IMG/VR virus record: IMGVR_UViG_3300025128_000046
Span: 1-56,026 of that record
Strand: one strand, 5' to 3'
Source of the DNA: a virus
DNA length: 56,026 nucleotides
The position numbers and the translations under genes are program-made. Positions 23,329-31,498 of the stretch are shown one piece after another. Under the pieces are notes generated by a model. That model saw nothing but the letters and a program-made list of their open reading frames with translations. It had not been told where the DNA came from and did not search any database. The first letter of the stretch is position 1; the number at the start of each line of letters is the position of its first letter.

Positions 23329-23652
23329 ATGTACGGTTACGGACAAAGTTCACATACGAAAAGAACAAAAGAAACTGTTACTAATTTATTTAACAAAGGT
23401 TTAAGTGCAAGAGAAGTAGCTAAACAAGCTAACAAATTATGCAAGGATGATATTTTAAATCCACTTACTAAAAATGCTGTGATAGGTATAAGAAATAGGG
23501 CTGGACAATGTGTCATAAGAAATATAGTATATGGTACATACACCCCGCGAAATAAAACTGGGGGTTACGATAAGTCTCTAGCTTTTAATGAGCATAAACA
23601 AAGACTTACCTTAGTTGAAAGACAAAAGCAAAGATTGATGAGTGTATTATGA
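23329..23652 (+). CDS. GcrA-like HTH regulator
   Basis: 107 residues from the ATG at 23329, five bases after GGGAGAG; an upstream in-frame start at 23284 would lie inside the terminator-like hairpin and is rejected. Residues 12-55 (TVTNLFNKGLSAREVAKQAN then LTKNAVIGIRNRAG) match the N-terminal HTH of GcrA, the alphaproteobacterial cell-cycle regulator (consensus LW-GLSA-QIA..L...TRNAVIGKVHRLG), with a 9-11 residue insertion between the helices. The C-terminal sigma70-binding zinc region of GcrA is absent. It may act on phage or host transcription at methylated sites. A methyltransferase follows at 24383. Confidence 0.65.
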   Translation: MYGYGQSSHTKRTKETVTNLFNKGLSAREVAKQANKLCKDDILNPLTKNAVIGIRNRAGQCVIRNIVYGTYTPRNKTGGYDKSLAFNEHKQRLTLVERQKQRLMSVL

Positions 23653-23822
23653 AAGCAAAAGAAAGAGACAGATGGGTGCGACACTATGACCTACATAAGT
23701 TAGCCAATAATCCTGTCAATATAGCAACAGATTGGCTGAAAGAGTGGACATGGTATCAGCATCCTGCGGAGTTTCAGAAGCTGGCTATTAAATTATTATT
23801 AAGAATTGAAGGAGATAACTAA
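23649..23822 (+). CDS. Hypothetical early protein, 57 residues
   Basis: ATG 23649 overlaps the previous stop (ATGA); TAA 23820-23822. Basic N-terminus (MKAKERDRWVRHYDLHKL), Trp-rich middle and LAIKLLLRIEG helix. Function unknown. Confidence 0.65.
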   Translation: MKAKERDRWVRHYDLHKLANNPVNIATDWLKEWTWYQHPAEFQKLAIKLLLRIEGDN

Positions 23823-23923
23823 TGTTTAACAACCCTTTAACTGGATATATAGTATGTCTTGGTATTGTAGTAGCTGTTTTAGTATTGGTATATTTAAAAG
23901 TAACTGGATTTACTATCGGATAA
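23822..23923 (+). CDS. Single-pass membrane peptide, 33 residues
   Basis: ATG 23822 overlaps the previous stop by one base (TAATG) and follows GGAGATAACTA. One hydrophobic helix (YIVCLGIVVAVLVLVYL). Such peptides can be early toxins or membrane modifiers; function unknown. Confidence 0.55.
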   Translation: MFNNPLTGYIVCLGIVVAVLVLVYLKVTGFTIG

Positions 23924-23936
23924 TATGGAGATAGTG

Positions 23937-24119
23937 ATGAGTATTTTAAACTCTAAAGGTGAACGAGTAGAAGCAGACGGATTAACAATTGAAGAACTAA
24001 AAACTTATCTTACTGAAGATATGATGATTGGTTGGGGTTCAGGATATCCAACTGCTTTTCAACAGACACATATAAATATGATTGAAGCATTATATAAAAA
24101 AGCACTACGTAAAGATTAG
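23937..24119 (+). CDS. Hypothetical early protein, 60 residues
   Basis: Start at ATG 23937 is preferred because GGAG lies seven bases before it; a start at 23925 adds four residues. MSILNSKGERVEADGLTIEE, then a C-terminal helix. Family not recognised. Confidence 0.6.
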   Translation: MSILNSKGERVEADGLTIEELKTYLTEDMMIGWGSGYPTAFQQTHINMIEALYKKALRKD

Positions 24120-24129
24120 GAGAAGACCA

Positions 24130-24378
24130 ATGAGTGATAAAACGTGGGTTATTACATGCGAATGTAGGTGGTGTAATGGCGAAGGCTATACTACTAGCAA
24201 CAACCCTAGCGAAAGAGAGGAGACATGTATAGATTGTCATGGCGAGGGCTTAGAAGTTTTTTGTGAAGAAGATTGGCGGTATGAAGATGAGCAGGGTGTG
24301 AAAGAAGATTATCAAAATATAATAACTGTAACACTTGTAGATAATACATGGGGCAGTCCAACACTAAGCATGGAGTAA
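24130..24378 (+). CDS. Small DnaJ-type zinc-finger protein
   Basis: 82 residues from ATG 24130 behind AGGAGAAG. Two CxxCxGxG modules (CRWCNGEG and CIDCHGEG) form half of the DnaJ central zinc domain; no J-domain (HPD) is present. The C-terminal half is acidic. It may be a redox or protein-binding zinc module. The zinc ligands are seen; function is unknown. Confidence 0.7.
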   Translation: MSDKTWVITCECRWCNGEGYTTSNNPSEREETCIDCHGEGLEVFCEEDWRYEDEQGVKEDYQNIITVTLVDNTWGSPTLSME

Positions 24379-24382
24379 AGAA

Positions 24383-25105
24383 ATGTGGGCTATACATAAC
24401 GAAGATTGTTTACAAACAATGAACAATATGTTTGGTGGTCAAGTCAAAGCTACCATCACATCACCACCATACAACATGAACCTACGTATTCGTAATGGTA
24501 AGTATTGTTCAAGACAAATAGTAGAAGAAGAATTTTCTACAAAGTATTCAGACTTCCCTGATAACTTACCAATAGAGGAATACAATAAACTACATACAGA
24601 AATACTAAGAGAATTACTAAGAGTAAGTGAATTAGTATTCTATAATGTACAAGTAGTTACAGGGTCAAAGAGGTCTATCTTTAAAATGATTGGTGAGTTT
24701 GCCAATAACCTCAAGGAGATTATCGTATGGGATAAGGGATATGCACCACCAGCTATGATGACGCAGGTCATGAATAGTGTCACAGAATTTATATTAGTAT
24801 TCGATAATGATTATCCTATTAGTAGAAAGTATAGAACAGGTAGGTTTGATAGAGGTACACTGGATAATATCTGGAGAGTTAAAAGGTCTAGTAAAAGTTT
24901 CGATGGTAACAAGGCTACGTTTCCAGAGGAGCTAGTAGAAAAAATAATTTTAAACTTTACAGATGAAGGTGATGTAGTGTATGACCCTTTCAGTGGCACA
25001 GGTACTACAGGAGTAGTAGCAAATAGATTAGGAAGAGAGTTTATAGGGAGTGAAATAAATAAAGAGCTTGTAAAAATTTCAAAGAAAAGGATTGAAGATG
25101 ACTGA
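24383..25105 (+). CDS. DNA methyltransferase (N4-cytosine/N6-adenine, beta-type order)
   Basis: 240 residues. Catalytic motif TSPPYN is at about 27-32 and the AdoMet-binding DPFSGTGTTG at about 201-210, with FIGSEIN just after; catalytic motif before AdoMet motif is the beta arrangement (PF01555 type). SPPY is more typical of N4-cytosine enzymes, but N6-adenine cannot be excluded. No restriction endonuclease is adjacent. It could protect phage DNA or tag sites for regulation together with the GcrA-like gene. Confidence 0.85.
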   Translation: MWAIHNEDCLQTMNNMFGGQVKATITSPPYNMNLRIRNGKYCSRQIVEEEFSTKYSDFPDNLPIEEYNKLHTEILRELLRVSELVFYNVQVVTGSKRSIFKMIGEFANNLKEIIVWDKGYAPPAMMTQVMNSVTEFILVFDNDYPISRKYRTGRFDRGTLDNIWRVKRSSKSFDGNKATFPEELVEKIILNFTDEGDVVYDPFSGTGTTGVVANRLGREFIGSEINKELVKISKKRIEDD

Positions 25106-25304
25106 GAATCTCACCTACAGAAAACTAATTCGTAACTTATTGTTTGAACATTACGATGCAGATGGCAAGACATTAGATAAAAATGTTAAAATAGAGTTGC
25201 CAAATGGTAAAGTATATGATATCATATATATGTACTCACTTGGAGAAGCAGATAATAAAGATATTATTTTAAAAGTAGATGAGGGTGTGGAAGATGAATA
25301 CTAA
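25098..25304 (+). CDS. Hypothetical early protein, 68 residues
   Basis: ATG 25098 overlaps the methyltransferase end by eight bases, behind AAAGGATTG. A compact alpha/beta sequence with LFEHYDADGKTLDKNVKIEL and an acidic end. No family recognised. Confidence 0.65.
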   Translation: MTENLTYRKLIRNLLFEHYDADGKTLDKNVKIELPNGKVYDIIYMYSLGEADNKDIILKVDEGVEDEY

Positions 25305-25461
25305 TTACAAGAGGTATGAAGATATACCTGATACAGATAAAGATTATATCTTAACAGTATCTAATGTAAGTTCTATAACTGAAGTTAGTCTTTCAGATAT
25401 AAATGGTTTTTTAGATATGGTAAATAGTTCTAATGGCAAAGAAGCAAATAAAAGTTTATGA
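25294..25461 (+). CDS. Hypothetical early protein, 55 residues
   Basis: ATG 25294 lies inside the end of the previous gene, after GAGGG. Acidic, Ser-rich (YILTVSNVSSITEVSLSDIN). Overlaps the next small basic gene in another frame, so expression level is uncertain. Confidence 0.5.
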   Translation: MNTNYKRYEDIPDTDKDYILTVSNVSSITEVSLSDINGFLDMVNSSNGKEANKSL

Positions 25462-25576
25462 ACATAAAGAAGTTGTCAAGAAAAAAACTTCTATTGGCAA
25501 CTCTGTTAGGTCACGCCCAACCAATAAGCATAAGCGAAGGAGTTGGAAAAAGTATCAAGGACAAGGGAGAAACTAA
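25433..25576 (+). CDS. Small basic protein, 47 residues
   Basis: ATG 25433, TAA 25574-25576. MAKKQIKVYEHKEVVKKKTS then RSRPTNKHKRRSWKKYQGQG. This basic sequence looks like a widespread small phage protein that I recall from marine phages. RNA or DNA binding is plausible. It overlaps the gene before by 29 bases and ends by TAATG on the next start. Confidence 0.7.
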   Translation: MAKKQIKVYEHKEVVKKKTSIGNSVRSRPTNKHKRRSWKKYQGQGRN

Positions 25577-25764
25577 TGTCTATTTTAATGGAAGTGAATA
25601 AGATTAGTGGGAGTCCTACTTTAATTATGAAGGATGGATATAAATTATTAGATTATTCTGAAAAGTTACAGTGTCTTGTCTCTATAAAAACTGTGATTGA
25701 AAAAGAAATAGCTTTTACTGAGAGAGAATTAGGTGACTTTGTTGAGAAACGTAAAATTGTATAA
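25576..25764 (+). CDS. Hypothetical protein, 62 residues, helical
   Basis: Start ATG 25576 with GGGAG in front and a one-base overlap with the previous stop; a longer frame from 25543 is rejected. Helical (CLVSIKTVIEKEIAFTEREL) and charged at the end. Function unknown. Confidence 0.65.
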   Translation: MSILMEVNKISGSPTLIMKDGYKLLDYSEKLQCLVSIKTVIEKEIAFTERELGDFVEKRKIV

Positions 25765-25775
25765 GGATTAGTATA

Positions 25776-26030
25776 ATGGATAAAGATTTTTTTGAGTGGC
25801 TATTTAAAGCATTGAAAATTGATGTCAATGGTAGGGCAATGTACTCAAACATTTATAAAAATGGATTTAAAAATGTCAATCGCTATACAAGGGCTGGTAA
25901 AAATGGTAAAGTTATTATCTGTCCTGTATGTGGTGAGCCAGAGTTAGTACACCACTTTTCATGGTCAGCTATGGCGTGTCCATCATGTGATACAAACTCT
26001 CATAAAAATGATTGGTTGATAGGCCAGTGA
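25776..26030 (+). CDS. Small zinc-ribbon protein
   Basis: 84 residues. CPVC (about 50-53) and CPSC (about 70-73) flank VHHFSWSAMA, a typical zinc-ribbon arrangement. The N-terminal half is helical. Similar proteins recur in marine phages. Nucleic-acid or protein binding is inferred. Confidence 0.7.
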   Translation: MDKDFFEWLFKALKIDVNGRAMYSNIYKNGFKNVNRYTRAGKNGKVIICPVCGEPELVHHFSWSAMACPSCDTNSHKNDWLIGQ

Positions 26031-26269
26031 ATAAATTTAAATTTATACAGGGGAGAAAGTCTCCCGAAGACCGCATTATGTTATATAATAATGTTGCAGT
26101 TTCATTTGAGGATGTAGCAAAGATGTGTATTTTCTTTATGAAGAATGAAGATATTCTTTATCCCCCACCTACATTCAAAGGTGCGGAATTATTTAAAGAA
26201 TATATTAAAGAAGTTTTGAATACCAGAAAAATTCCTTCAAACTTAAAATATAAAATTGCAAAGAATTAA
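26027..26269 (+). CDS. Hypothetical protein, 80 residues
   Basis: The likely start is GTG 26027 in a GTGA overlap with the previous stop; a TTG at 26012 is possible. Contains VAKMCIFFMKNEDILYPPPT. No family recognised. Start choice is uncertain. Confidence 0.55.
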   Translation: MNKFKFIQGRKSPEDRIMLYNNVAVSFEDVAKMCIFFMKNEDILYPPPTFKGAELFKEYIKEVLNTRKIPSNLKYKIAKN

Positions 26270-26277
26270 GGTCTATC

Positions 26278-26484
26278 ATGTTTGTAATTGTTCATGATAT
26301 AATAAGAGAAGCACCAGACCATGCAAATAATTTCGACTGCTTTGATATCATGACAAATCCAGTAGGTTTTCCTATGAAGTTTGAAACAATAAAAGATGCT
26401 TTAAAATTTTTAAATTCAATGGGCATTGACACCGAAGTAATGGCTAACAGTGAAGGGGAGATTAGAATTGACAGACTCCATTAG
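26278..26484 (+). CDS. Hypothetical protein, 68 residues
   Basis: MFVIVHDIIREAPDHANNFD, an alpha/beta sequence with KFETIKDALKFLNSMGIDTE. A small ferredoxin-like fold is possible from the pattern, but not established. Confidence 0.6.
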   Translation: MFVIVHDIIREAPDHANNFDCFDIMTNPVGFPMKFETIKDALKFLNSMGIDTEVMANSEGEIRIDRLH

Positions 26485-26662
26485 TCAATACAATGCTATA
26501 GTTTCTCAGTTACATAAGAATGTAAGTACACTTAAAGTACAAGCAAAAAAACAGGAGGAAACAATTAAGAAACTTAGAGAAGAACTATCAAAAGCAAAGC
26601 AAGAGAGTGGCATTGTGAATGGTAGTGCATGGGTAGAATTAGATGACAGCAAAGATAATTAA
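26468..26662 (+). CDS. Coiled-coil protein, TTG start
   Basis: 64 residues. TTG 26468 is seven bases after AGGGGAG, and no ATG is available; a GTG at 26450 lies on the ribosome site itself. Residues 10-45 are a heptad coiled coil (VSTLKVQAKKQEETIKKLRE). Likely oligomeric; function unknown. Confidence 0.6.
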   Translation: MTDSISQYNAIVSQLHKNVSTLKVQAKKQEETIKKLREELSKAKQESGIVNGSAWVELDDSKDN

Positions 26663-26828
26663 TTTTTATTCATATTGGAAAAAAAGACAAGAGACTTTAC
26701 GAAAGTCTTTAGGGTATCCCGCTGACCTCTGGTATATGATGCTTGATAATGGGTATGACCCTTTAGACAGTGATGATGTACTTCAATTTATAGAAGACTA
26801 TGAAAAGGATGTCATTAGAAATGATTAA
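26643..26828 (+). CDS. Hypothetical protein, 61 residues
   Basis: MTAKIINFYSYWKKRQETLR followed by an acidic C-terminus (DPLDSDDVLQFIEDYEKD). It overlaps both neighbours. Aromatic-rich; family not recognised. Confidence 0.6.
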   Translation: MTAKIINFYSYWKKRQETLRKSLGYPADLWYMMLDNGYDPLDSDDVLQFIEDYEKDVIRND

Positions 26829-27006
26829 AAATTTCTGGCAGAGAGATAGGCAATCTCTTTTTCGTAATCTTCTGAAGCAGTACAAAGAAGAAGGCTATGA
26901 TATTAAAGAAGCAAGGTATCTTGCAAAGATAGAACTCAATGAGATGATGGAGGATAAGGAAGAATTTGTAGACAACTTATGGAAAGAAACTTTTGAAGAT
27001 GTATAA
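26821..27006 (+). CDS. Hypothetical protein, 61 residues
   Basis: Start ATG 26821 in an eight-base overlap, with AGGATG as ribosome site; starts at 26800 or 26809 are less well placed. Helical and highly charged (LLKQYKEEGYDIKEARYLAK). Function unknown. Confidence 0.6.
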   Translation: MIKNFWQRDRQSLFRNLLKQYKEEGYDIKEARYLAKIELNEMMEDKEEFVDNLWKETFEDV

Positions 27007-27187
27007 TATTTATTATAAAGATATACTCATTAAAAGTTTTAAAACTAAACGTGAAGCGAAGATGGAGCTTGACGATAGAGGAAGCCTATGTTATATGTTA
27101 GGAGTTAAACCCTCTACCGCATATTCTATAAAGAAAGGGGAACACAGTGCAACCAGAAGAAAAGGGATACAAAGGCCCATGTCCTGA
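26999..27187 (+). CDS. Hypothetical protein, 62 residues
   Basis: ATG 26999 overlaps the previous stop by eight bases. Contains FKTKREAKMELDDRG and a basic C-terminus that overlaps the primase-helicase start by 41 bases. The middle (MLGVKPSTAYSIKKGE) resembles a small HTH, weakly. Confidence 0.55.
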   Translation: MYNIYYKDILIKSFKTKREAKMELDDRGSLCYMLGVKPSTAYSIKKGEHSATRRKGIQRPMS

Positions 27188-28790
27188 GTGTGGTTCATCA
27201 GACGCAAAACATTTTTATCCTGATGGGCAGACTCATTGTTTTAGTTGTGACCATCATACTTTCTCAGACGGTAGAGAAAGTTTTTCTTATGAAGTTTGGA
27301 AAAAAGGATTAGATAATATGTCTACAGCACCACTTAAAAATAATGTTAATGCAGAATATGGAGATATTCCTGACCGAAAGATTGTCAAGAATACCGCTAT
27401 GATATATAAAACATTAACAAAAAAACAAGGCTCTATGACTACCCATCATATCTACCAATACTTTGATAAGAATGGTAATCACATTTCCAATAAAGTTCGT
27501 GATACATTAAACAAAAAATTCTGGTCTGAAGGACCAATGACCTCTGCTGGTTTGTTTGGTGAACACATCTTCACGCAAAAGGGCAAGTACATTACTGTAT
27601 GTGAGGGTGAAGTTGATGCCATGAGTGCCTATCAAATGATGGGTTCTAAATGGCCTGTCGTATCTCTCAAAAATGGTGCGGCATCAGCGGCATCAAACTG
27701 TAAGCAATCCTTTGAATATCTTAATCAGTTTGATAATATTGTCTTATGTTTTGATAATGATAAAGCTGGTAGGCAAGCCGCTGATGATGTAGCGGCAATC
27801 TTTGAACCCAATAAATGTAAGATAATGTCTTTGGATTTAAAGGATGCCAATGAATATCTCAAGATTGGTAAGTCAGAAGACTTTATGACTCTGTGGTGGG
27901 CGGCTAAACCATTTACTCCTGCTGGTATTATTAATCTACATGACTTAGGAGATAGTTTATATGAGGAAAATTATTGTGATACTTGTCTTTATCCTTGGTC
28001 TGGCCTTAATGAAAAAACTTATGGGATGAGAACGGGTGAGCTTGTCACGTTCACCAGTGGTGCTGGTATGGGTAAGTCCAGCATCATGCGTGAACTCATG
28101 CACCACCTCATGATGAACACTAAAGATAATATTGGTGTCTTGGCAATGGAAGAAAGTGTACGCAACACAGCTTTCAACATCATGAGTGTCGAGGCCAACG
28201 CTAGGCTTTACATTAAAGAAGTGCGTGACCAGTTCTCATCCGAACAACTACGTGAATGGCAAGATAAAACCATAGGAACTAAAAGGTTCTTTGCCTTTGA
28301 CCATTTTGGTTCAATCTCCAATGAAGAAATATTATCCCGTGTTAGGTATATGTCCAAAGCTTTAGGATGTAAGTGGGTAATACTTGACCATCTATCTATT
28401 CTTGTGTCAGGTCAGGAAGATATGGGTGATGAGCGTAAGTCCATTGATATTCTTATGACCAAGCTACGTTCTCTTGTGGAAGAAACAGGTATATCTTTAT
28501 TACTTGTTAGCCACCTACGTAGGCCAGCAGGTGATAGGGGGCATGAAGATGGGCGTGAGGTATCTCTCTCACATCTGCGCGGCTCTGCCAGCATTGCACA
28601 TCTTTCTGATGGAGTCATAGCCTTGGAAAGGAACCAGCAAGCAGACGATGAGACAGAAGCCAATACTACAACCATACGTATTCTAAAGAATAGGTACACT
28701 GGTGAGACAGGTGTTGCTTGCTACTTGCATTACAATAAAGAAACTGGTAGAATGACTGAGATTAATAACCCCTTTGTGGAGAATGAATGA
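27147..28790 (+). CDS. DNA primase-helicase, T7 gp4-like
   Basis: 547 residues from GTG 27147, five bases after GGGGA. Four cysteines (CPEC at 12-15 and CFSC near 31-34) form the zinc-binding template-recognition domain. The TOPRIM core has CEGEVDAM (about 151-158) and LCFDNDKAG. The RecA-like helicase has Walker A SGAGMGKSS (about 302-310), Walker B WVILDHLS and LLLVSHLRR. This architecture primes and unwinds in one chain, as in T7 and mitochondrial Twinkle. It heads the replication operon with nuclease and polymerase downstream. Confidence 0.9.
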   Translation: MQPEEKGYKGPCPECGSSDAKHFYPDGQTHCFSCDHHTFSDGRESFSYEVWKKGLDNMSTAPLKNNVNAEYGDIPDRKIVKNTAMIYKTLTKKQGSMTTHHIYQYFDKNGNHISNKVRDTLNKKFWSEGPMTSAGLFGEHIFTQKGKYITVCEGEVDAMSAYQMMGSKWPVVSLKNGAASAASNCKQSFEYLNQFDNIVLCFDNDKAGRQAADDVAAIFEPNKCKIMSLDLKDANEYLKIGKSEDFMTLWWAAKPFTPAGIINLHDLGDSLYEENYCDTCLYPWSGLNEKTYGMRTGELVTFTSGAGMGKSSIMRELMHHLMMNTKDNIGVLAMEESVRNTAFNIMSVEANARLYIKEVRDQFSSEQLREWQDKTIGTKRFFAFDHFGSISNEEILSRVRYMSKALGCKWVILDHLSILVSGQEDMGDERKSIDILMTKLRSLVEETGISLLLVSHLRRPAGDRGHEDGREVSLSHLRGSASIAHLSDGVIALERNQQADDETEANTTTIRILKNRYTGETGVACYLHYNKETGRMTEINNPFVENE

Positions 28791-29293
28791 TGAATGGCTG
28801 GATTACAGAAAATAACTTTCGTAAAGAAGCTGAGAGTAAAAATTATTTAGTTACTAAGTCTACGCGAAACGACGATATGTTTAAGCATATAGACTTTCAT
28901 CTTGAAAAAAATGGTCAGTCGTTTTCAGTAGATGTTAAGAGTCGTAAGAAAGCATCACGCTCTAATGCAAAGTTTGATGATGAGTATACGTGGGTAGAGT
29001 TTGAAAACGTCAGGGGAAATAGGGGATGGCTCTATGGTGATGCAGATTATATTGTGTTTGAGCAAGAAGATGAATATATTTTTATTGATAGGGACAAGCT
29101 ACTAAAGTTTTGTTTAAATGCTGTATCTGATAAATATGTCAACAATTCAACACAAGCTATCTACAAGAAGTATCAACGATTTGGCAGGAAGGATGTGATT
29201 AGCAGGATTAAATTAAGTCACGCATTAGAAAGTGAGTATTTTAATAAGCCTCCAATGATATGGAAAAAGTCTCATGACCAAAGCAATAGTTGA
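28787..29293 (+). CDS. PD-(D/E)XK nuclease-like protein
   Basis: 168 residues. Residues 26-50 (NDDMFKHIDFHLEKNGQSFS then VDVKSRKK) show the D...(D/E)xK pattern of PD-(D/E)XK nucleases, with Asp34 and the VDVK pair as candidate metal ligands. It starts on the primase stop (ATGA) and overlaps the polymerase by 20 bases. A junction-resolving or recombination role is inferred from fold and context. Confidence 0.6.
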   Translation: MMNGWITENNFRKEAESKNYLVTKSTRNDDMFKHIDFHLEKNGQSFSVDVKSRKKASRSNAKFDDEYTWVEFENVRGNRGWLYGDADYIVFEQEDEYIFIDRDKLLKFCLNAVSDKYVNNSTQAIYKKYQRFGRKDVISRIKLSHALESEYFNKPPMIWKKSHDQSNS

Positions 29294-30908
29294 TATTGAA
29301 ACAGATAGTCTTAATGCAACAAAGATACATTGTATTGTAGCGAGGTGTTATAAAACAAATAAAGTTAAAACATGGGTGGGACAGGAGTGTAAAGACTTTG
29401 GGGTGTGGTCTAATCAAATTAATACCTTTATTATGCACAATGGTATTAGCTTTGATGCTCCTGTCCTAAACCGTTTAACAGGTTCAAATATAAAATTAAA
29501 TCAGGTTCGTGATACACTAATTGAATCTCAATTATATAACCCTATTAGAGATGATGGTCATTCGCTTGAAGCATGGGGTAAAAGACTTGGTTATGAGAAA
29601 GGTGACTTCAATGACTTCTCAGAATATACACCAGAGATGTTGGAGTATTGTAAACGTGATACAGAAGTAACAAGATTATTGGCTCAGAAACTTGAAGAAG
29701 AAGGTGGTGGTTTTAGTTCCAAGTCTTATAAATTAGAGCGTGATGTACGTGCTATTATAGATAAGCAGGAAAAGAATGGGTTTGCTTTTAATCTAAAAGA
29801 TGGTATGATATTACTGGCTCAATTACAGGATGAATTATCTGAGCTACAGCGTAAAGCAGAAGAAGAGTTTGAACCAACTATAGTAGAGTTAAAAACAAAG
29901 ACAAAGAAGATACCATTCAACATTGGCAGTCGGCAACAGATAGCTGACAGATTGCAGAAACGTGGATGGACACCAAAGAAGTTTACTGATAAGGGTAATG
30001 TTATTATTAACGAAGCAGTCTTATCAAAAATTAAAATGCCAGAGGCAGAAATGTTTAACAGGTATTTCCTATTGCAGAAACGCACTGGCTTATTAAAGTC
30101 TTGGATATCAGAATGCCAAGAAGACAACCGTGTACGTGGCAAAGTAATGACACTGCGTACCATAACAGGAAGGATGGCACATGCAGTACCTAATATGGCA
30201 CAAGTTCCCGCTATCTATAGTCCTTACGGCAGAGAATGTCGAGGACTCTGGACGGTTGATGATGTTTCTAAATATCGCTTGGTAGGTGTGGATGCCAGTG
30301 GTCTTGAACTGAGATGCTTGGCTCACTACATGAATGACCCTGAGTATACGAACATCGTATTGACGGGCGATGTACACACAGCTAATCAGCAAGCCGCTGG
30401 ATTAAGAACCAGAGACCAAGCTAAGACTTTTATCTATGCTTTTCTCTATGGTGCAGGGCCAGCTAAGATTGGTAATGTAGTTGGTAAGGGTCCAGCCGCA
30501 GGGCAAATGCTTATTAAAAAGTTTTTAGAACGTACACCAGCATTGAAAAGATTAAGAGAGAATGTAGTGAGATGGTCTAAGGGTGGTACTATCCCTGCAT
30601 TGGATGGTAGGTTATTACATATTAGGTCAGAACATGCGGCATTAAACACTTTACTTCAAGGTGCTGGTGCTATAATATGTAAGCAATGGCTTGTTCATAT
30701 CATGGAACGGGTCATAAAGGCTGGCCTAGATGTAAGGTTGGTTGCTTCAATTCATGATGAATATCAATTTGAAGTGGCTATACCAGATGTAAATAGGTTT
30801 TGTAAATTAACAAAGGAGGCAATGACACAGACACAGAAAACACTTGAAGTTAAATGTGAGCTTGACTGTGATTACAAAGTTGGTAAGACATGGGCAGAGA
30901 CACATTAA
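29274..30908 (+). CDS. Family A DNA polymerase with 3'-5' exonuclease
   Basis: 544 residues, about 160 shorter than T7 gp5. Exonuclease motifs: VDIETD (6-11), HNGISFDAP and EYCKRDTEV. Polymerase motif A DASGLELR (about 340), motif B RDQAKTFIYAFLYGAG (about 379-394) and motif C SIHDEY (about 491-496). All catalytic acids are present, so it should be a proofreading replicase. The exo-to-palm region is compact, with no DnaJ-like insertion (known from HMO-2011-type phages). Confidence 0.93.
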   Translation: MTKAIVDIETDSLNATKIHCIVARCYKTNKVKTWVGQECKDFGVWSNQINTFIMHNGISFDAPVLNRLTGSNIKLNQVRDTLIESQLYNPIRDDGHSLEAWGKRLGYEKGDFNDFSEYTPEMLEYCKRDTEVTRLLAQKLEEEGGGFSSKSYKLERDVRAIIDKQEKNGFAFNLKDGMILLAQLQDELSELQRKAEEEFEPTIVELKTKTKKIPFNIGSRQQIADRLQKRGWTPKKFTDKGNVIINEAVLSKIKMPEAEMFNRYFLLQKRTGLLKSWISECQEDNRVRGKVMTLRTITGRMAHAVPNMAQVPAIYSPYGRECRGLWTVDDVSKYRLVGVDASGLELRCLAHYMNDPEYTNIVLTGDVHTANQQAAGLRTRDQAKTFIYAFLYGAGPAKIGNVVGKGPAAGQMLIKKFLERTPALKRLRENVVRWSKGGTIPALDGRLLHIRSEHAALNTLLQGAGAIICKQWLVHIMERVIKAGLDVRLVASIHDEYQFEVAIPDVNRFCKLTKEAMTQTQKTLEVKCELDCDYKVGKTWAETH

Positions 30909-30911
30909 CAC

Positions 30912-30940
30912 TTGACAACATAAATCAGTTCGTGTATACT
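30912..30940 (+). promoter_or_regulatory. Strong sigma70-type promoter P4 for SSB
   Basis: TTGACA, 17 bases, TATACT: a near-consensus host promoter immediately after the polymerase gene. Start is expected near 30947, about 70 bases before the SSB ATG. The leader has a small GCTAC-GATAGT-GTAGC hairpin (30977-30992) before the AAGGAGA ribosome site. Confidence 0.85.
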
Positions 30941-31016
30941 GATTGCGTTTGAGTAGTTATAAACTTTTTATCAACAGCTACGATAGTGTAGCAATAAACA
31001 CAAGGAGAAAATAGTA

Positions 31017-31490
31017 ATGGCTATTACACCATTATATCTTACTGGTAAATGTTATTGGGCTTCAGTAGTGGAGCCTAACAGCACCTTTGAACCTACTTGG
31101 CAACTTGACCTTTGCCTTGATTCTGATACTAAAGCTTTGGTTGAAGAAGCTGGTTTGAATGTGCGAAACAAGGATGATGAACGAGGTGAGTTCGTTACCT
31201 TGAAGCGTAAGGTGCAGGGCAAGAATGGTCCTCGTAAAGCACCAGTTGTAGTCGATTCCCGAAACAATTCTTGGGACGATAAGCTCATTGGAAATGGCAG
31301 CGTAGTAACTGTTAAAGCCCTTCCCTATGAGTGGAACTATGCAGGTAAGTCAGGTAAGTCGGCTGACCTTGCGGCAGTTCAAGTGGTAGAGTTGATTGAG
31401 TATGGTGATAAAGATTTTGATGTTGTAGAAGGTGGGTACGTTAATAATTCTTCTACTGAAATGTCAGATGATATCCCGTTTGGTAACTAA
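31017..31490 (+). CDS. Single-stranded DNA-binding protein
   Basis: 157 residues. Beta-rich core (LYLTGKCYWASVVEPN; WQLDLCLDSDTKAL) and an acidic C-terminus ending DDIPFGN, resembling the SSB tail (DDIPF) that recruits replication partners. It lies after the polymerase with its own near-consensus promoter and its own terminator, consistent with high demand for a stoichiometric DNA-coating protein. The core looks like phage OB-fold SSBs (T7 gp2.5 functional class), not bacterial SSB. Confidence 0.8.
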   Translation: MAITPLYLTGKCYWASVVEPNSTFEPTWQLDLCLDSDTKALVEEAGLNVRNKDDERGEFVTLKRKVQGKNGPRKAPVVVDSRNNSWDDKLIGNGSVVTVKALPYEWNYAGKSGKSADLAAVQVVELIEYGDKDFDVVEGGYVNNSSTEMSDDIPFGN

Positions 31491-31498
31491 GTGAGGAT

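Noticed and set aside
24130-24378. DnaJ cochaperone
   Set aside because: Only two CxxCxGxG modules are present; the J-domain with HPD and the rest of DnaJ are absent.
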